A DNA stretch of 64,000 bases from Paenibacillus athensensis. GTDB lineage: Bacteria > Bacillota > Bacilli > Paenibacillales > NBRC-103111. Positions 25,888-35,406 of this stretch are shown one piece after another (position 1 is the stretch's first letter; every line of letters starts with the position of its first letter). The notes under the pieces were generated by a model. The model made no database searches, had not been told where the DNA came from, and worked only from the letters and a program-made list of their open reading frames with translations. Both the position numbers and the translations under genes were made by a program. Location of the stretch: NCBI RefSeq assembly GCF_004514475.2, contig NZ_MYFO02000016.1:1-64000 (forward strand), in the 5' to 3' direction.

Positions 25888-26495
25888 CAGTTCGCCTCCT
25901 GACTTCACGAATCGCCCTGCGATTCGACATCGTTCTACTTGCTAGTTTAGCGTACTCGCTCTGAAAATGCCAGAAGAATGGCGAAAATCACGTTGACCGG
26001 CACGAGCCTGTCGGGCAGGGTGCGAGCGACAGCTGCGCCGGTGGGGGCGGTGCGCGGCGGCCATGTGAGTTAGGCGCGCAGACAGACGACGGCCGCGCAA
26101 GACAAGCCGTTCCGGGAGCAGGCAGCTCACGTCGCTTTAGGCCGGCGGTGCGCGATCTCCCGAGCGCGGTGCCGTCTGTACGGCGGCTGTCAGCCCCGTG
26201 CGGACGGTGGTGCTTTGGAAGCAGCGGCCACGCGGGTGCGAGAACGGCCTGCGGGCGGACAGCGGTGCCGGCTCACGCAAGCGATGGTGCTGTCCGGGCG
26301 ACGCGCGGCGGGCGCTCAAGCCTGAGACGCGCTTCACAAGCCGGGACTGACGCCGCGCAGGCCGAGCTCTGCGACGCGGGCAACGCCGCGCAGGCCGAGC
26401 TCTGCGACGCGGGCAACGCCGCGACAGGAACGGCAACGGCGTAAGCGGCTTGCCGCCCGCCAAGACGCCGCATGCCGCGTTGAACGCGCCAAGCG
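25888..26495. other. GC-rich gene-free stretch after the vWA operon
   Basis: About 600 bases with no ORF that looks like a protein: every open frame gives Arg/Ala/Pro-rich composition with no ribosome binding site. It includes the 33-base tandem repeat at 26352-26417. No convincing terminator of the vWA operon was seen. Confidence 0.6.
26352..26417. repeat. 33-base tandem direct repeat, two perfect copies
   Basis: A unit beginning GCCGCGCAGGCCGAGC occurs at 26352-26384 and again at 26385-26417 without mismatch; a third copy breaks off after ~7 bases. GC content is very high. No coding frame uses it convincingly. Confidence 0.9.
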
Positions 26496-29489
26496 CTATT
26501 TGCGGCTGCGGCGCTTGGCCGCGAGCAGACGGCTCATCGCGGCGCCGTCGTCCGCAGCTGCGGCGCCCGGCGATGCCGCGGAGGCATCGTCGGGCGTGGC
26601 GGCATCCGGCGGGGAAGGCGGCGACGCGAAGCCAGGCGAGGCCGGAGCCGAGGCTGGCGGTGCGGGCGGCGAGGCTGGGGCCGGGGCGCCTGGCGCGGCC
26701 GATGGAGCCGCGGGCTCAGGCGGCGCGGGCGCTGCGGGAGCGGCCGGTGGCACCGCGGGCGCGGACCGCGCGGATGCCGGCGGCGGCACGCGACGGGCGG
26801 CCGCTTCGCGCGCCCGCTGCTCGCGCAGGCGGCCCAGCGGCCCGGCGGCGGATGCAGCCGGCGCAGCAGCCGACGCGGACGCAGCCGGGCGGCGCCGCGC
26901 CAGCGGCCAGCGAGCGGCCAGCGCCGCCAGCGCGCTCGCCGGCCAGCGCACGCGCCGAATCGCGATGTCGACGAGCAGCATCGCCAGCGCCGCAGCCAGC
27001 AGCGGCCACTCCAGCGGCGAGCTGCGCTGCGTGGAAGCAGCCGCGAACGCCAGCGCCGCTTCCGGCCGCTCCGGCGCCAGCACGCGGCCGCCGGTCAGCG
27101 CCGCAAGCTGCTGCAGCCGGGCATAGCCCCGGCCATCCGGCAGCCGGTACTCCGGCGAATAGGGCACGACGAAGCCGGTTGTCGAACTGCCGGTCAGCAG
27201 CGGCTTTTCGCCCGGCGCTCCCGGCTGTGTCAATTCCGTTCGCACCATATACACCCCAGGCTTATCCACAGATAGCTGCTGGGTATATTCACCGGGCGCC
27301 GTTGGCGTAAAGGGCAGCTCGCGCACATTCAGCGATTCGTCCGTAACCAGCGCCTTCAGCTCCTGCGCGCCGTCTGCACCGGCACTTCGGGCATCAAGCG
27401 TCACCACATCGCCGTTCAAATGAGCCTCAAGCTCAAGCGGCTCCGCTTGAAACTGCGGGAACGTCCATTTGACCATTTGGGAGATTACGGCCGGAAAACC
27501 GGACCAGCCGATCCAATGGGCCGACCAGCCTCCGCTCACATCGCTCGTCCACGCGGCTGCCCGACCCGCTCCATACTGCCAGCGCGCCAGAATCGGATCG
27601 GGCTCGGCGCTCGTCAGCACCGCTTCTGCCGTCTCTTTAAGCGTAGTGGCGACGTAGCCGTTCAGCAACGGCAGCCCGCTGCCAAGAGCCCCGCTGAAAT
27701 CCGGCGCGCCGTTAAACGCCGGTGTCACTGGACGGTCTACGACGTATGTCCTTGATATCAGCACCGCCTCGCGGCTGAAAATGGCCGGTACAGTTGACTG
27801 GTCAGACGCGGCATAAAACCTCCCGCCGGCCAGCTTCGCCAGCCGCTCCAGCAGCGCCTGATCGGCGTCCGTTCCGATGGCGACTGTCGACATCGTGACG
27901 TTCGTTGCCTTCATTTGTTCGGCCAACGCTTCATAGCTGCCGCCCGATGCCGATTGCCCGTCCGTCAGCACAATGACATGCTTGCGCTGGGCATCGACGC
28001 CGGCCAGCTTGTCATAAGCGGCCTTGACCGCCGGATAGATTTCCGTGCCGCCGTCGGCCGGAATCGAGTTAATTTTTTGAATCACGTCTGCACGGTTCTG
28101 GGCGTTTTGCAGCTTTTGCGGCTCTACATACCAAAGCGGCGATGAATCGAAGCCGAGCACGCCCAAGCTGTCTCCGTCGCGCAGCAAATCGACAGTACGG
28201 GCAGCCGCTTCCTGGGCCAGTTGCATTTTATCGCCGCTCATGCTCCCGGACTTGTCGATCACCAGCACGATTCCCAGTGACGGAAGCTGCCTTTTGCCCC
28301 GTAAATCCATATACACCGGAAGCGCCCGCTCAATCGGCGTCTGGAAATATCCGCCCAAGCCAAAGCTGTTGTCGCCGCCCAGCATAACAAGTCCCGTACC
28401 GTAATCGCGCACGGCCATCTCGATCATTTCCATGTGGGTCTGCGACAGCTGCGTCGCCCCCACATTGTTCAGTACGATGCTTTGATAACCGGCATAAGTC
28501 GTAAAATCATTGGACAGCAATTCAGGACGAACCGTGTCAAAAGGAATCAGCGCCGCCTGCAGAACAGATTCCACATTGCGCGAGCTGCCGCTTTTCCCTT
28601 CTACAATCAGCACCTTGGGCGGTCCTTTGACCGTGCTGAACGCGTAGCTTGTATTATTGGCAGCCTGCTCGTCCCCGGTCATGTAAATTTCCGCCCGATA
28701 GCGATGCAGCCCAGGCGACTTGGCCAGCGCACGAATCGCAAAGCGGTTGTCCCCCTGCTCCAGCCGGATTTGCTGAACGGCAATCTCCTGCTTGTCCTCA
28801 TAAACGCGCAGCTCCGCATCCCCGGCTTCGGTGGCGCGCACCTCCACCTCGGCCGTATAGGCCTCTGCCTGATACAGCGATTCCGGAACGCGCAGCGCCT
28901 CGATCGCCGCGTCGCGCTTTTCGCGCGCCAAGAGCGGCAATACGTCGACAGTAATGCCGCGATCGCGCAGCAGCCGGCCTTGACTGAGCAGGTCGCCAAC
29001 GTTCTCCTCGCCGTCCGACAGCAGCACGATTCGGCCTGCCCCCGGCAGCAGCGCTCCGGCCAACTGCAAGCCCGCGGCGGCATTGGTAAATTGGCCGTTG
29101 ACTTGGGCGTCGAAGCCAAACGCGTCTAGCCCGCGGGCGTCCAGCGGCTTTTCAATCGCTGCGCTCAAGCCGAAGGAGACAACCGCCGATTGTTCCTTGC
29201 CGTCCCCGCCTTTCATCGCGGCGCGCAGCCATTGCCCGACCTGCGCATCTGTGTTCAGACTCGCCGAGCGATCCACAGCAAACACGATGTTTTTTTGCGC
29301 AAGCGGCGTTTGCCAATACGGACCGGCCAACGCCAGAACGAGCAAAATCAAGACGCAGGTTCGAGCTGCAGCGGCCCATCGCTTGCGCCCGCGCTCCAGC
29401 CGGTGCAGTCTGGTCCACAGCCACCAGATGTACGCCGGCAACAGCGCCAGCAGCAGCAACGCCTCGACCCGGTCAAATCGTATGCCCAC
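26496..29489 (-). CDS. large membrane protein with two von Willebrand A domains and a GATase-like domain
   Basis: 997 residues. Two N-terminal helices (~9-60) are followed by a first vWA region (NIVFAVDRSASLN, ~70-240) and a class I GATase-like fold (PPKVLIVEG... to MLGGDNSFGLGG, ~300-395). A second, complete vWA domain carries the MIDAS motif DKSGSMSG (~410) and ends near residue 600. A membrane helix lies near 825, then a ~140-residue Ala/Pro/Ser-rich tail ending in AKRRSRK. GTG 29489 has GGAGGTG seven bases before and overlaps the upstream gene by 17 bases. Last gene of the eight-gene operon. Bat-like/BatB-type proteins of this kind work with MoxR ATPases in envelope stress or complex assembly; the exact role here is not known. 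Confidence 0.82.
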   Translation of the reverse strand: MGIRFDRVEALLLLALLPAYIWWLWTRLHRLERGRKRWAAAARTCVLILLVLALAGPYWQTPLAQKNIVFAVDRSASLNTDAQVGQWLRAAMKGGDGKEQSAVVSFGLSAAIEKPLDARGLDAFGFDAQVNGQFTNAAAGLQLAGALLPGAGRIVLLSDGEENVGDLLSQGRLLRDRGITVDVLPLLAREKRDAAIEALRVPESLYQAEAYTAEVEVRATEAGDAELRVYEDKQEIAVQQIRLEQGDNRFAIRALAKSPGLHRYRAEIYMTGDEQAANNTSYAFSTVKGPPKVLIVEGKSGSSRNVESVLQAALIPFDTVRPELLSNDFTTYAGYQSIVLNNVGATQLSQTHMEMIEMAVRDYGTGLVMLGGDNSFGLGGYFQTPIERALPVYMDLRGKRQLPSLGIVLVIDKSGSMSGDKMQLAQEAAARTVDLLRDGDSLGVLGFDSSPLWYVEPQKLQNAQNRADVIQKINSIPADGGTEIYPAVKAAYDKLAGVDAQRKHVIVLTDGQSASGGSYEALAEQMKATNVTMSTVAIGTDADQALLERLAKLAGGRFYAASDQSTVPAIFSREAVLISRTYVVDRPVTPAFNGAPDFSGALGSGLPLLNGYVATTLKETAEAVLTSAEPDPILARWQYGAGRAAAWTSDVSGGWSAHWIGWSGFPAVISQMVKWTFPQFQAEPLELEAHLNGDVVTLDARSAGADGAQELKALVTDESLNVRELPFTPTAPGEYTQQLSVDKPGVYMVRTELTQPGAPGEKPLLTGSSTTGFVVPYSPEYRLPDGRGYARLQQLAALTGGRVLAPERPEAALAFAAASTQRSSPLEWPLLAAALAMLLVDIAIRRVRWPASALAALAARWPLARRRPAASASAAAPAASAAGPLGRLREQRAREAAARRVPPPASARSAPAVPPAAPAAPAPPEPAAPSAAPGAPAPASPPAPPASAPASPGFASPPSPPDAATPDDASAASPGAAAADDGAAMSRLLAAKRRSRK

Positions 29490-31515
29490 GCCGATACACC
29501 TCCCATTCCACAAGCACAACAAGCAGCAGCGCGGCAATGATCCACGGAGCAAGAGGCACGCCGTTTTTACTTGCTGCCAAAAGCTGCTGTGCAGCCTGCT
29601 CCCCGTCCGAGTCCGCCCCCTGTGCTGCTCCGCTCCGGCTTCCCGTTTCGCCATCCGGCTCGGCCGGCGGCCAGGCCGATCTCGCGTCCACATCCGCCTC
29701 GCGCGGGTCCGTCCTGACCGCGAGCCAGCGCTGCTGCAGCTCGGCTCCGCTTGCATCCCGCTCGACAAAGCGGTAGAGCCCGGGCTCTGTCGGGGCGTTT
29801 TGCTGCGGCGATACCGCGCCGTCAATGACCTCAGCAGGCAACGCAGCGCCCGAAGCGGACACCCACTGCGCCGACACCGCTTCCGGCCGCACGGCAAGCG
29901 TCAACCGCTCTCCCGCAAGCATCTGGCCCAAATAACCGGCTGCTTGCGCTGTCAGCCATGTGACGGCATTTTGCACCAAAACCGGAAACTCCGCGCGCAG
30001 CGGCAAATCGCTTTGCGTTAGCGCAAAGGCAAATTCCAGCCGCGGCTGACCGGCCATAGCGCCGGCAACGACCAGCGGACGCCCGTCGCCGGTCGATATA
30101 AGCGGCTTCCATCCGGCGGCCTTCGCGCCAAGCGGCTGAAGCTGAGCGACGTGTACGCCATCGAGCCGCAGATAGCGATTGACGGGATGATCGTTAAATT
30201 CAAACGGTGCATCGGCCGGCCCGCTGCTCGTGTCTGCCGCTGGAGCCGCCACCGGAAATTCCCAAATCGGCGTAGCGGCCAGAAGCCGCTGCCAGCCTGC
30301 AGCAGCCACTTCGGCCGGCGCAACGCCATCGAGCACGATCAAATCGGGTGAACCCGACGCGGGTGCGCCGTAAATCCCGTCAGCGCCCTTTTCCGCCCGC
30401 AGCACGTCCACACCGGCCAAAGCAAGCGCTTTGTCCAAAAACAAATTTCCTGCGCCCGCATAAACGGCCCGCTTGCGCTCGACATTGGCAGCGGCGAAAG
30501 CAAACGCCGTGTTATCCGCAAGATAAGCGTCACGAACGTCAAGCTCCAGCCGATAAACTCCTGCGCCTCGCAGCCGTTGCCAGTAAACCGGCTGCTGCTC
30601 GCCCGGCTGCAGCGTCACCCGTTGCAGAGCTTCGGCATGCTCGTCAGCATATACGACAGCATCGAACGTCGCTGGCGCTGTCCCCCAATTTTTCAGCACA
30701 GCCACCGCCTCTTGAACGGTTGTCCCACCTTCCCCGGACACATCGGTGTAGGGCAAAGCCGTTTGCGCGGATGAAGCCGCCGATGCCTTGACGCCAAATT
30801 GCACGATACTGACATTACCCTCGGCCGCACCGCCGATCCGCTCGACCTGCACCGGCACATCAAAGCGCAAGCCGTCCATCGTTTCCGGCCATTGCTGATC
30901 CGTATACACGCGCACCTCGGCCGTGCGGTCTCCGCGCGTCAGCGCCGAAGCCAGCGAAAGCGTTTCGCGGTAAGCCGCATGTCCGTAAAACGGTTGCGCC
31001 TTATCGAGCGCCGCTTGCAAATCGGCAATCCCCGCCTGCCGCTGCATAACCAGCTCAGGCTGACCGCGCAGCAGCAGCAGCGAATATTCGCTGCCACCCG
31101 CTTCATCCTGCGCGTAACGAATAATCGCTTCTTTGGCGCGCTCCAGCCTGCTGGGCACAGGCAGCCGTTCCCCTTCCGGCCGGTCGGCGGCGCTTGCCGA
31201 TTCCGCAGCCGCTTGCATGCTCGCCGAAGCATCCAGAACAAACAAAACGTGCGCCCGGGCATGGCCCTCAGTCCTTACAGACGGCTGGGTCAGCGCCAAC
31301 ACAAGCAGCGCAGCCGCCAGCAGCTGCAGCCAAACCAGCAATTGCCGGCGAAGCCGCTGCCAGGGCCGATTCGCTTCTTGCTCGCGTAACACCCGTCGCC
31401 ATAGCAGATGGCTGGAGACAGGCGTATCCACATAACGACGCTTCAATAAATATAAAATCACGATCAGCGGCAGCGATACAGCTAGCCACAAGCTGCTTAG
31501 CGATGCGAATTCCAT
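29473..31515 (-). CDS. BatA-like membrane protein with von Willebrand A domain
   Basis: 680 residues. The N-terminal BatA-type double helix (LSSLWLAVSLPLIVILYLLKRR, ~6-25, and LVWLQLLAAALLVLALTQP, ~60-78) precedes a vWA domain with metal-site motif DASASM (~97), a long beta-rich extracytoplasmic region, a GATase-like segment near 380-420 and a C-terminal membrane anchor (~655-673). Such proteins present a vWA domain at the membrane for a MoxR partner. ATG 31515 follows GGGGGTG. It overlaps the next gene by 17 bases. Confidence 0.82.
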   Translation of the reverse strand: MEFASLSSLWLAVSLPLIVILYLLKRRYVDTPVSSHLLWRRVLREQEANRPWQRLRRQLLVWLQLLAAALLVLALTQPSVRTEGHARAHVLFVLDASASMQAAAESASAADRPEGERLPVPSRLERAKEAIIRYAQDEAGGSEYSLLLLRGQPELVMQRQAGIADLQAALDKAQPFYGHAAYRETLSLASALTRGDRTAEVRVYTDQQWPETMDGLRFDVPVQVERIGGAAEGNVSIVQFGVKASAASSAQTALPYTDVSGEGGTTVQEAVAVLKNWGTAPATFDAVVYADEHAEALQRVTLQPGEQQPVYWQRLRGAGVYRLELDVRDAYLADNTAFAFAAANVERKRAVYAGAGNLFLDKALALAGVDVLRAEKGADGIYGAPASGSPDLIVLDGVAPAEVAAAGWQRLLAATPIWEFPVAAPAADTSSGPADAPFEFNDHPVNRYLRLDGVHVAQLQPLGAKAAGWKPLISTGDGRPLVVAGAMAGQPRLEFAFALTQSDLPLRAEFPVLVQNAVTWLTAQAAGYLGQMLAGERLTLAVRPEAVSAQWVSASGAALPAEVIDGAVSPQQNAPTEPGLYRFVERDASGAELQQRWLAVRTDPREADVDARSAWPPAEPDGETGSRSGAAQGADSDGEQAAQQLLAASKNGVPLAPWIIAALLLVVLVEWEVYRRGHTI

Positions 31516-31607
31516 GATTCACCCCCGGCGTCACCGCTCTCTTTTCACACTGTCCCATACCGTCTTGGTCCACACGCAAACGCAGCAACGCGGCAATTGC
31601 CGCCTGC

Positions 31608-32561
31608 TCAGCCGAGCAAGCCGCTCCTGCGCAGCTCCTTCAGCAGCACCTCTTCCAGCGGCATATCGGTCACAGCCAATACATAAGCGATCCCCCGCTC
31701 GAAGCAAAAAGCCCGCAGCTCGCCGGTAAAATGCTCAAACGCCTCGCTATACGCCTTCAATACCTTGTCGCTGAGCGCAACCTCTTTCCCTAGCCCGGTT
31801 TCGCTGTCAATCAGCTTCAATTCACCGCTCAAGGAGGGCGTTACTTCCTCGCGCGCCAGCACCTGCACCACGACAACCTCTTGCCGCGCCGCCAATAAAT
31901 AACTGAGCGCCTCGCGCACGCCAGATTCATACATGAAATCGGAAAACAGCCACGTCATGCCCGGCTTTTCCGGCAACGCCCCCGGACGGCCGAACACCGA
32001 CAGCGCATCGCCGGTGCCCGCCAGCGCACATTGCTCCAGAAACGCAAAAAGGCGCGGCGCGCCGCCCTTTCCCCTGAGCGGGGCAAGCCGGCTTTCGATG
32101 CGGTCCGTAAAGCTTGCCGCACCGACCCGGTCGAAGCGATTCAAAGCCATATAGCCGATCGCCGCAGCCAGACGTTTGGCATATTCCAGCTTGCTTAACG
32201 GCTGTACGCCGGACTTGCTTCCGCCGATTGCCGGATTCTCCGGCGTATGTGCGTCTTCTTTTGCTCCGCCAAAGCCCATCGAAGCCGATACGTCCAGCCA
32301 CACATGCACCTGCAGCTCCTGCTCGTCCATGAACAGCTTGATAAACGGCTTGCCGGTTCGGCCATAGGCATTCCAATCCAGCCGGCGCGGATCGTCGCCG
32401 GGGCTGTAGAGCCGATAATCGGCAAATTCGAGCGAAGAACCGAGTCCGCGCGAGCGCCGCCGGCCCATCTGCGCGCCGCGCATGCGCGTTTTGGCAGCAA
32501 TACCAAGCAGGTCCAGACGGGCCAGCAGCCGGGGATCCAGCAATCCCGCCCCGCTGCTCAT
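31608..32561 (-). CDS. DUF58 domain protein (vWA-like)
   Basis: 317 residues with the unmistakable DUF58 signature EFADYRLYSPGDDPRRLDW (~45-63) followed by WLDVSASMGFG, a vWA-type metal site. DUF58 genes almost always follow moxR and are thought to bind the ATPase and the assembled target. ATG 32561 overlaps the moxR stop (ATGA), with GGAGG seven bases upstream. Confidence 0.9.
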   Translation of the reverse strand: MSSGAGLLDPRLLARLDLLGIAAKTRMRGAQMGRRRSRGLGSSLEFADYRLYSPGDDPRRLDWNAYGRTGKPFIKLFMDEQELQVHVWLDVSASMGFGGAKEDAHTPENPAIGGSKSGVQPLSKLEYAKRLAAAIGYMALNRFDRVGAASFTDRIESRLAPLRGKGGAPRLFAFLEQCALAGTGDALSVFGRPGALPEKPGMTWLFSDFMYESGVREALSYLLAARQEVVVVQVLAREEVTPSLSGELKLIDSETGLGKEVALSDKVLKAYSEAFEHFTGELRAFCFERGIAYVLAVTDMPLEEVLLKELRRSGLLG

Positions 32562-33553
32562 CGCGCTTCCTCCAGCGCCGCAATCGCGGCCTGCACAATC
32601 GAGTCAGCGGAAATCCCCATCGCCTGACCTTCAAAATTCAGCAAGACCCGGTGCCGCAGCGCCGGTAGCGCAACAGCCGCCACGTCCTGGCGCGACACGT
32701 GGTATCGGCCGGCCATAAAGGCACGCACTTTAGCCACTGCTATTATCGCTTGCGCACCCCGCGGCCCGGGCCCGAAGCGCACGTAACGGTTGACCGCTTC
32801 CGGAGCGCGCTCGCCTCCGGGATGTGTCGCCAGCAGCAGAGACACCGCGTAATCCAACACCTCGTCGGCCACCAGCATGCCGCGGAGTCCCGCCTGCATC
32901 GCCAGCAGCAGCGGGCCGTCGGCCACCGGCTCCGCTTGGGGAGCTTCGGTCGCCGTCGTGCGGCTGACAATCGCCTTTAACTCCTCTTTTGTGGGGAAGG
33001 TGACGAGAATTTTCAGCAAAAAACGATCGAGCTGCGCTTCCGGCAGCGGGTACGTCCCTTCCTGCTCCAGCGGATTTTGCGTAGCCAGTACAAAAAAGGG
33101 CGCAGGCAGCGAATGCGTCGCCGCCCCGACCGTAACCGTCTGCTCCTGCATCGCTTCCAAAAGGGCGCTTTGCGTCTTGGGCGTAGCCCGGTTGATTTCA
33201 TCCGCCAGCACGAAATGGCCAAAAATCGGTCCCTGTTCAAAACGATGCGACGTTTCGCTGCCGCTGCCAAAGCGGATCACATTCGTTCCGGTAATATCGG
33301 CCGGCATCAAATCCGGCGTAAACTGAATGCGCGAAAAGCTTAAATCCACGGTATCGGCCACCGTTTTGACCAGCATCGTTTTCCCAAGCCCCGGAATGCC
33401 CTCCAGCAGCGCATGACCGCCGGCCAACAGACACCAGAGCAGTTGCTCGACCACCTCCTGCTGACCGACGATCACACGTCCGATCTGCTCGCGCATGCGC
33501 GCAACCGCCGCTCCCCAGGCGTCAAGCTCCGCTTTTGAATCCACCATCTGCAT
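32558..33553 (-). CDS. MoxR-family AAA+ ATPase
   Basis: 331 residues. Walker A GIPGLGKT (~52-59), Walker B FVLADEINR (~115-123), sensor segment LATQNPLEQEGTYPLPEAQLDRFLL and a C-terminal lid with HRVLLNFEGQ. MoxR ATPases remodel or insert cofactors into vWA-protein complexes (RavA, CoxD, MoxR). Fixed partner of the next gene (DUF58, 4-base overlap). Two ATGs are possible (33553 and 33547); GGGAG precedes both. Confidence 0.93.
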   Translation of the reverse strand: MQMVDSKAELDAWGAAVARMREQIGRVIVGQQEVVEQLLWCLLAGGHALLEGIPGLGKTMLVKTVADTVDLSFSRIQFTPDLMPADITGTNVIRFGSGSETSHRFEQGPIFGHFVLADEINRATPKTQSALLEAMQEQTVTVGAATHSLPAPFFVLATQNPLEQEGTYPLPEAQLDRFLLKILVTFPTKEELKAIVSRTTATEAPQAEPVADGPLLLAMQAGLRGMLVADEVLDYAVSLLLATHPGGERAPEAVNRYVRFGPGPRGAQAIIAVAKVRAFMAGRYHVSRQDVAAVALPALRHRVLLNFEGQAMGISADSIVQAAIAALEEAR

Positions 33554-33566
33554 CCAACTCCCTATC

Positions 33567-35129
33567 CTAGCGCTGCGGCTGTATTTGCAAAAAATAATCG
33601 CGAACGAGATTTTGCACGTTTTGCGGAAGCTCGGAGCGGTTCAGCGCAGATGACGCCTCGGCAGCGTAGTCGGCATACACGTCCTCATACGGACGCGAGC
33701 CGCCATCTACGCCAGCCGCACTGCCGGCCTGCGATGTTGTACCGCCGCTGCCCCCGCCAAGCGGACCGCTGTCAAGAACCGGATCGGCTCCTCCTGCCGT
33801 GCGTTCACGCGGCGTGGATACCAGCCCGCGCGAGCCTGCGCCGGTCCCAGCCCCGGCTCCGCTTCCGCCCGGCGCATCGGCTCCGCTTCCGCCCTGAGCG
33901 CCCGCTCCGCTTCCGCCCTGCGCGCTGGCTCCGCTTCCGCCTTGCGCGCCGGCTCCGCTTCCGCCCTGCGCGCCGGCTCCGCTCCCGCCTTGCACGCCGG
34001 CTCCTGCAGCAAGCTCCGCAGCTTGCTGCCCGGCCACGGCTCGCTGCTCCGCAAGCGCGAGCCGGCCTGCGGCGGCGTCGCCAAGCGCCGCCGTCAAGCC
34101 CTGCAGCGCCGCCGCCGCGCTGCCCGTATCGCCGCCGGCTAACGCAGCGGCGGCTTGCTCCAGACCGCCGGCCAATCCGGCAGCGGTCTGCCCCGGGGCC
34201 GCGGCTTCCGCCGACGCGGCCAGCCGCCGGAGCTCGTCGGCGAGCTGCTGTTGCTGCGGCGTCATGCCCGCCACAGCCTCAGCAACGCCGCCGAGCTCGC
34301 GGCGCACCCCGGCGGCATCGCCGCGAGCGAGCGCCTCGCCAATGCCGCGCAGCAACGCGGTCCGCTGCCACGAGTCCGCCCACGCCTGCGCCGCGAGCTG
34401 CTGCTTATCCAGGTCCTTCAGGCCCTGGTCCAGCCGCTGCAGCGCCGCTTCCAGCTGATCAAGCGCCTCCGGCCCCGTTGTATCGGGAGCCAATTGCTTC
34501 CCCAGCTGCGACAAATCGCCGGCCATGCGCTGCACGGCCGGGGCCGGCGAGGGCAGCGCCGCAAGCGCCGCAGCGAGCCGTTCCACCTGCTGCTGCTCAG
34601 CAATCCACGCCTGATCCATCTGGCGGCGCGCCAGCGCCGCGTCCTGCCCGTTCGGCAGCAGCAGCAGGAGCCCCAGCAGCGCCGCAAGCGTAGCGGCAGA
34701 CAGCCACAGCCGCCGCGGGGGCTGGAGCGGCAAAGCCGCTTGCAAGCCGCCATGCGCCAGCCACGCTTCAAGCCGTTCCGCCGCTTCTCGCCGCTGAAGC
34801 TCGGCGAACACGGACGTATCCCCGCGAAAACGCAGCGCCGTAGTCAACCGCTCCTCCAAACCGCTGGCATCCGTGAGCGCAGCTGCCGCTTGCAGCGGAA
34901 TGCGGCGTAAAGCTGACGGCAGAAGACCTGCGACAATCGCAACCGCCGGCAAAATCCAAACCGCGCTCCGGTAGCCGGCAATCGGCCACAGTCGTCCAGC
35001 CGCCAGCACCAGACAAGCGGCACCCAAGCCGGCCATCACCGCCCACCAGCCGTTACGCAGCGCCCGGGCTTGGCGCATCCGCCGGATGACCGGACGTAAT
35101 CGTCCGCTCCACTCCTCCTGCCGCTCCAT
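33567..35129 (-). CDS. membrane protein with coiled coil and Gly-Gly-Ser-Gly repeat linker (DUF4175-like)
   Basis: 520 residues. Two membrane helices near 30-70 are followed by a short domain, a third helix (~150-170), then a Gln/Ala/Leu-rich helical region (~180-370). A repeat linker of about five near-identical 8-residue units (AGAQGGSG type) spans ~375-425. The C-terminal ~50 residues (RPYEDVYADYAAEASSALNRS, then VRDYF) are the most family-like part, resembling DUF4175-type proteins. AGAGGAGG precedes ATG 35129; the frame stays open to 35324 but without a good start. Its place between the ABC permease and moxR, on the same strand with a 13-base gap to moxR, ties it to the operon. Confidence 0.75.
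   Translation of the reverse strand: MERQEEWSGRLRPVIRRMRQARALRNGWWAVMAGLGAACLVLAAGRLWPIAGYRSAVWILPAVAIVAGLLPSALRRIPLQAAAALTDASGLEERLTTALRFRGDTSVFAELQRREAAERLEAWLAHGGLQAALPLQPPRRLWLSAATLAALLGLLLLLPNGQDAALARRQMDQAWIAEQQQVERLAAALAALPSPAPAVQRMAGDLSQLGKQLAPDTTGPEALDQLEAALQRLDQGLKDLDKQQLAAQAWADSWQRTALLRGIGEALARGDAAGVRRELGGVAEAVAGMTPQQQQLADELRRLAASAEAAAPGQTAAGLAGGLEQAAAALAGGDTGSAAAALQGLTAALGDAAAGRLALAEQRAVAGQQAAELAAGAGVQGGSGAGAQGGSGAGAQGGSGASAQGGSGAGAQGGSGADAPGGSGAGAGTGAGSRGLVSTPRERTAGGADPVLDSGPLGGGSGGTTSQAGSAAGVDGGSRPYEDVYADYAAEASSALNRSELPQNVQNLVRDYFLQIQPQR
33840..34015 (-). repeat. 24-base in-frame tandem repeats
   Basis: At least five imperfect 24-base units encode Gly/Ala/Ser/Gln linkers in the 520-residue protein. 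Copy number in such runs often varies between strains. Confidence 0.8.
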
Positions 35130-35406
35130 ATCGCCTTCCTCCTCTTTCTGTTGACCTGTTGCCTCCCACCTGCCCTCGACCTGCCTCCTGCCCGCAGCAA
35201 TCAGCAGACAAACAATCAACACCGCCTTAGAGCCGGGTCCGCTCGCCGCCGACCGCTGCATGTTCTCCGCAGGTAACTGCAGCTCCGCGACAGCCCGTGC
35301 AGATTGGCGCGCGGCTAGCGCCATATTTTCCGCGCCTTACAGCGTTCTCCCTGTGCGTCCGCCAAGCGGAAACAAGCCGTTCAAGCAAGCGGGCAGCAGC
35401 GCCACC

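Noticed and set aside
26137-26473. Arg/Ala-rich small frames around the 33-base repeat
   Set aside because: No start signal, no conserved pattern; treated as non-coding.
33840-34015. Regularly spaced repeats suggesting a CRISPR array
   Set aside because: Units are adjacent, in frame and coding, with no unique spacers.
33650-34693. 347-codon Arg/Pro-rich frame on the plus strand
   Set aside because: Composition is that of an out-of-frame reading of GC-rich repeats in the minus-strand gene.
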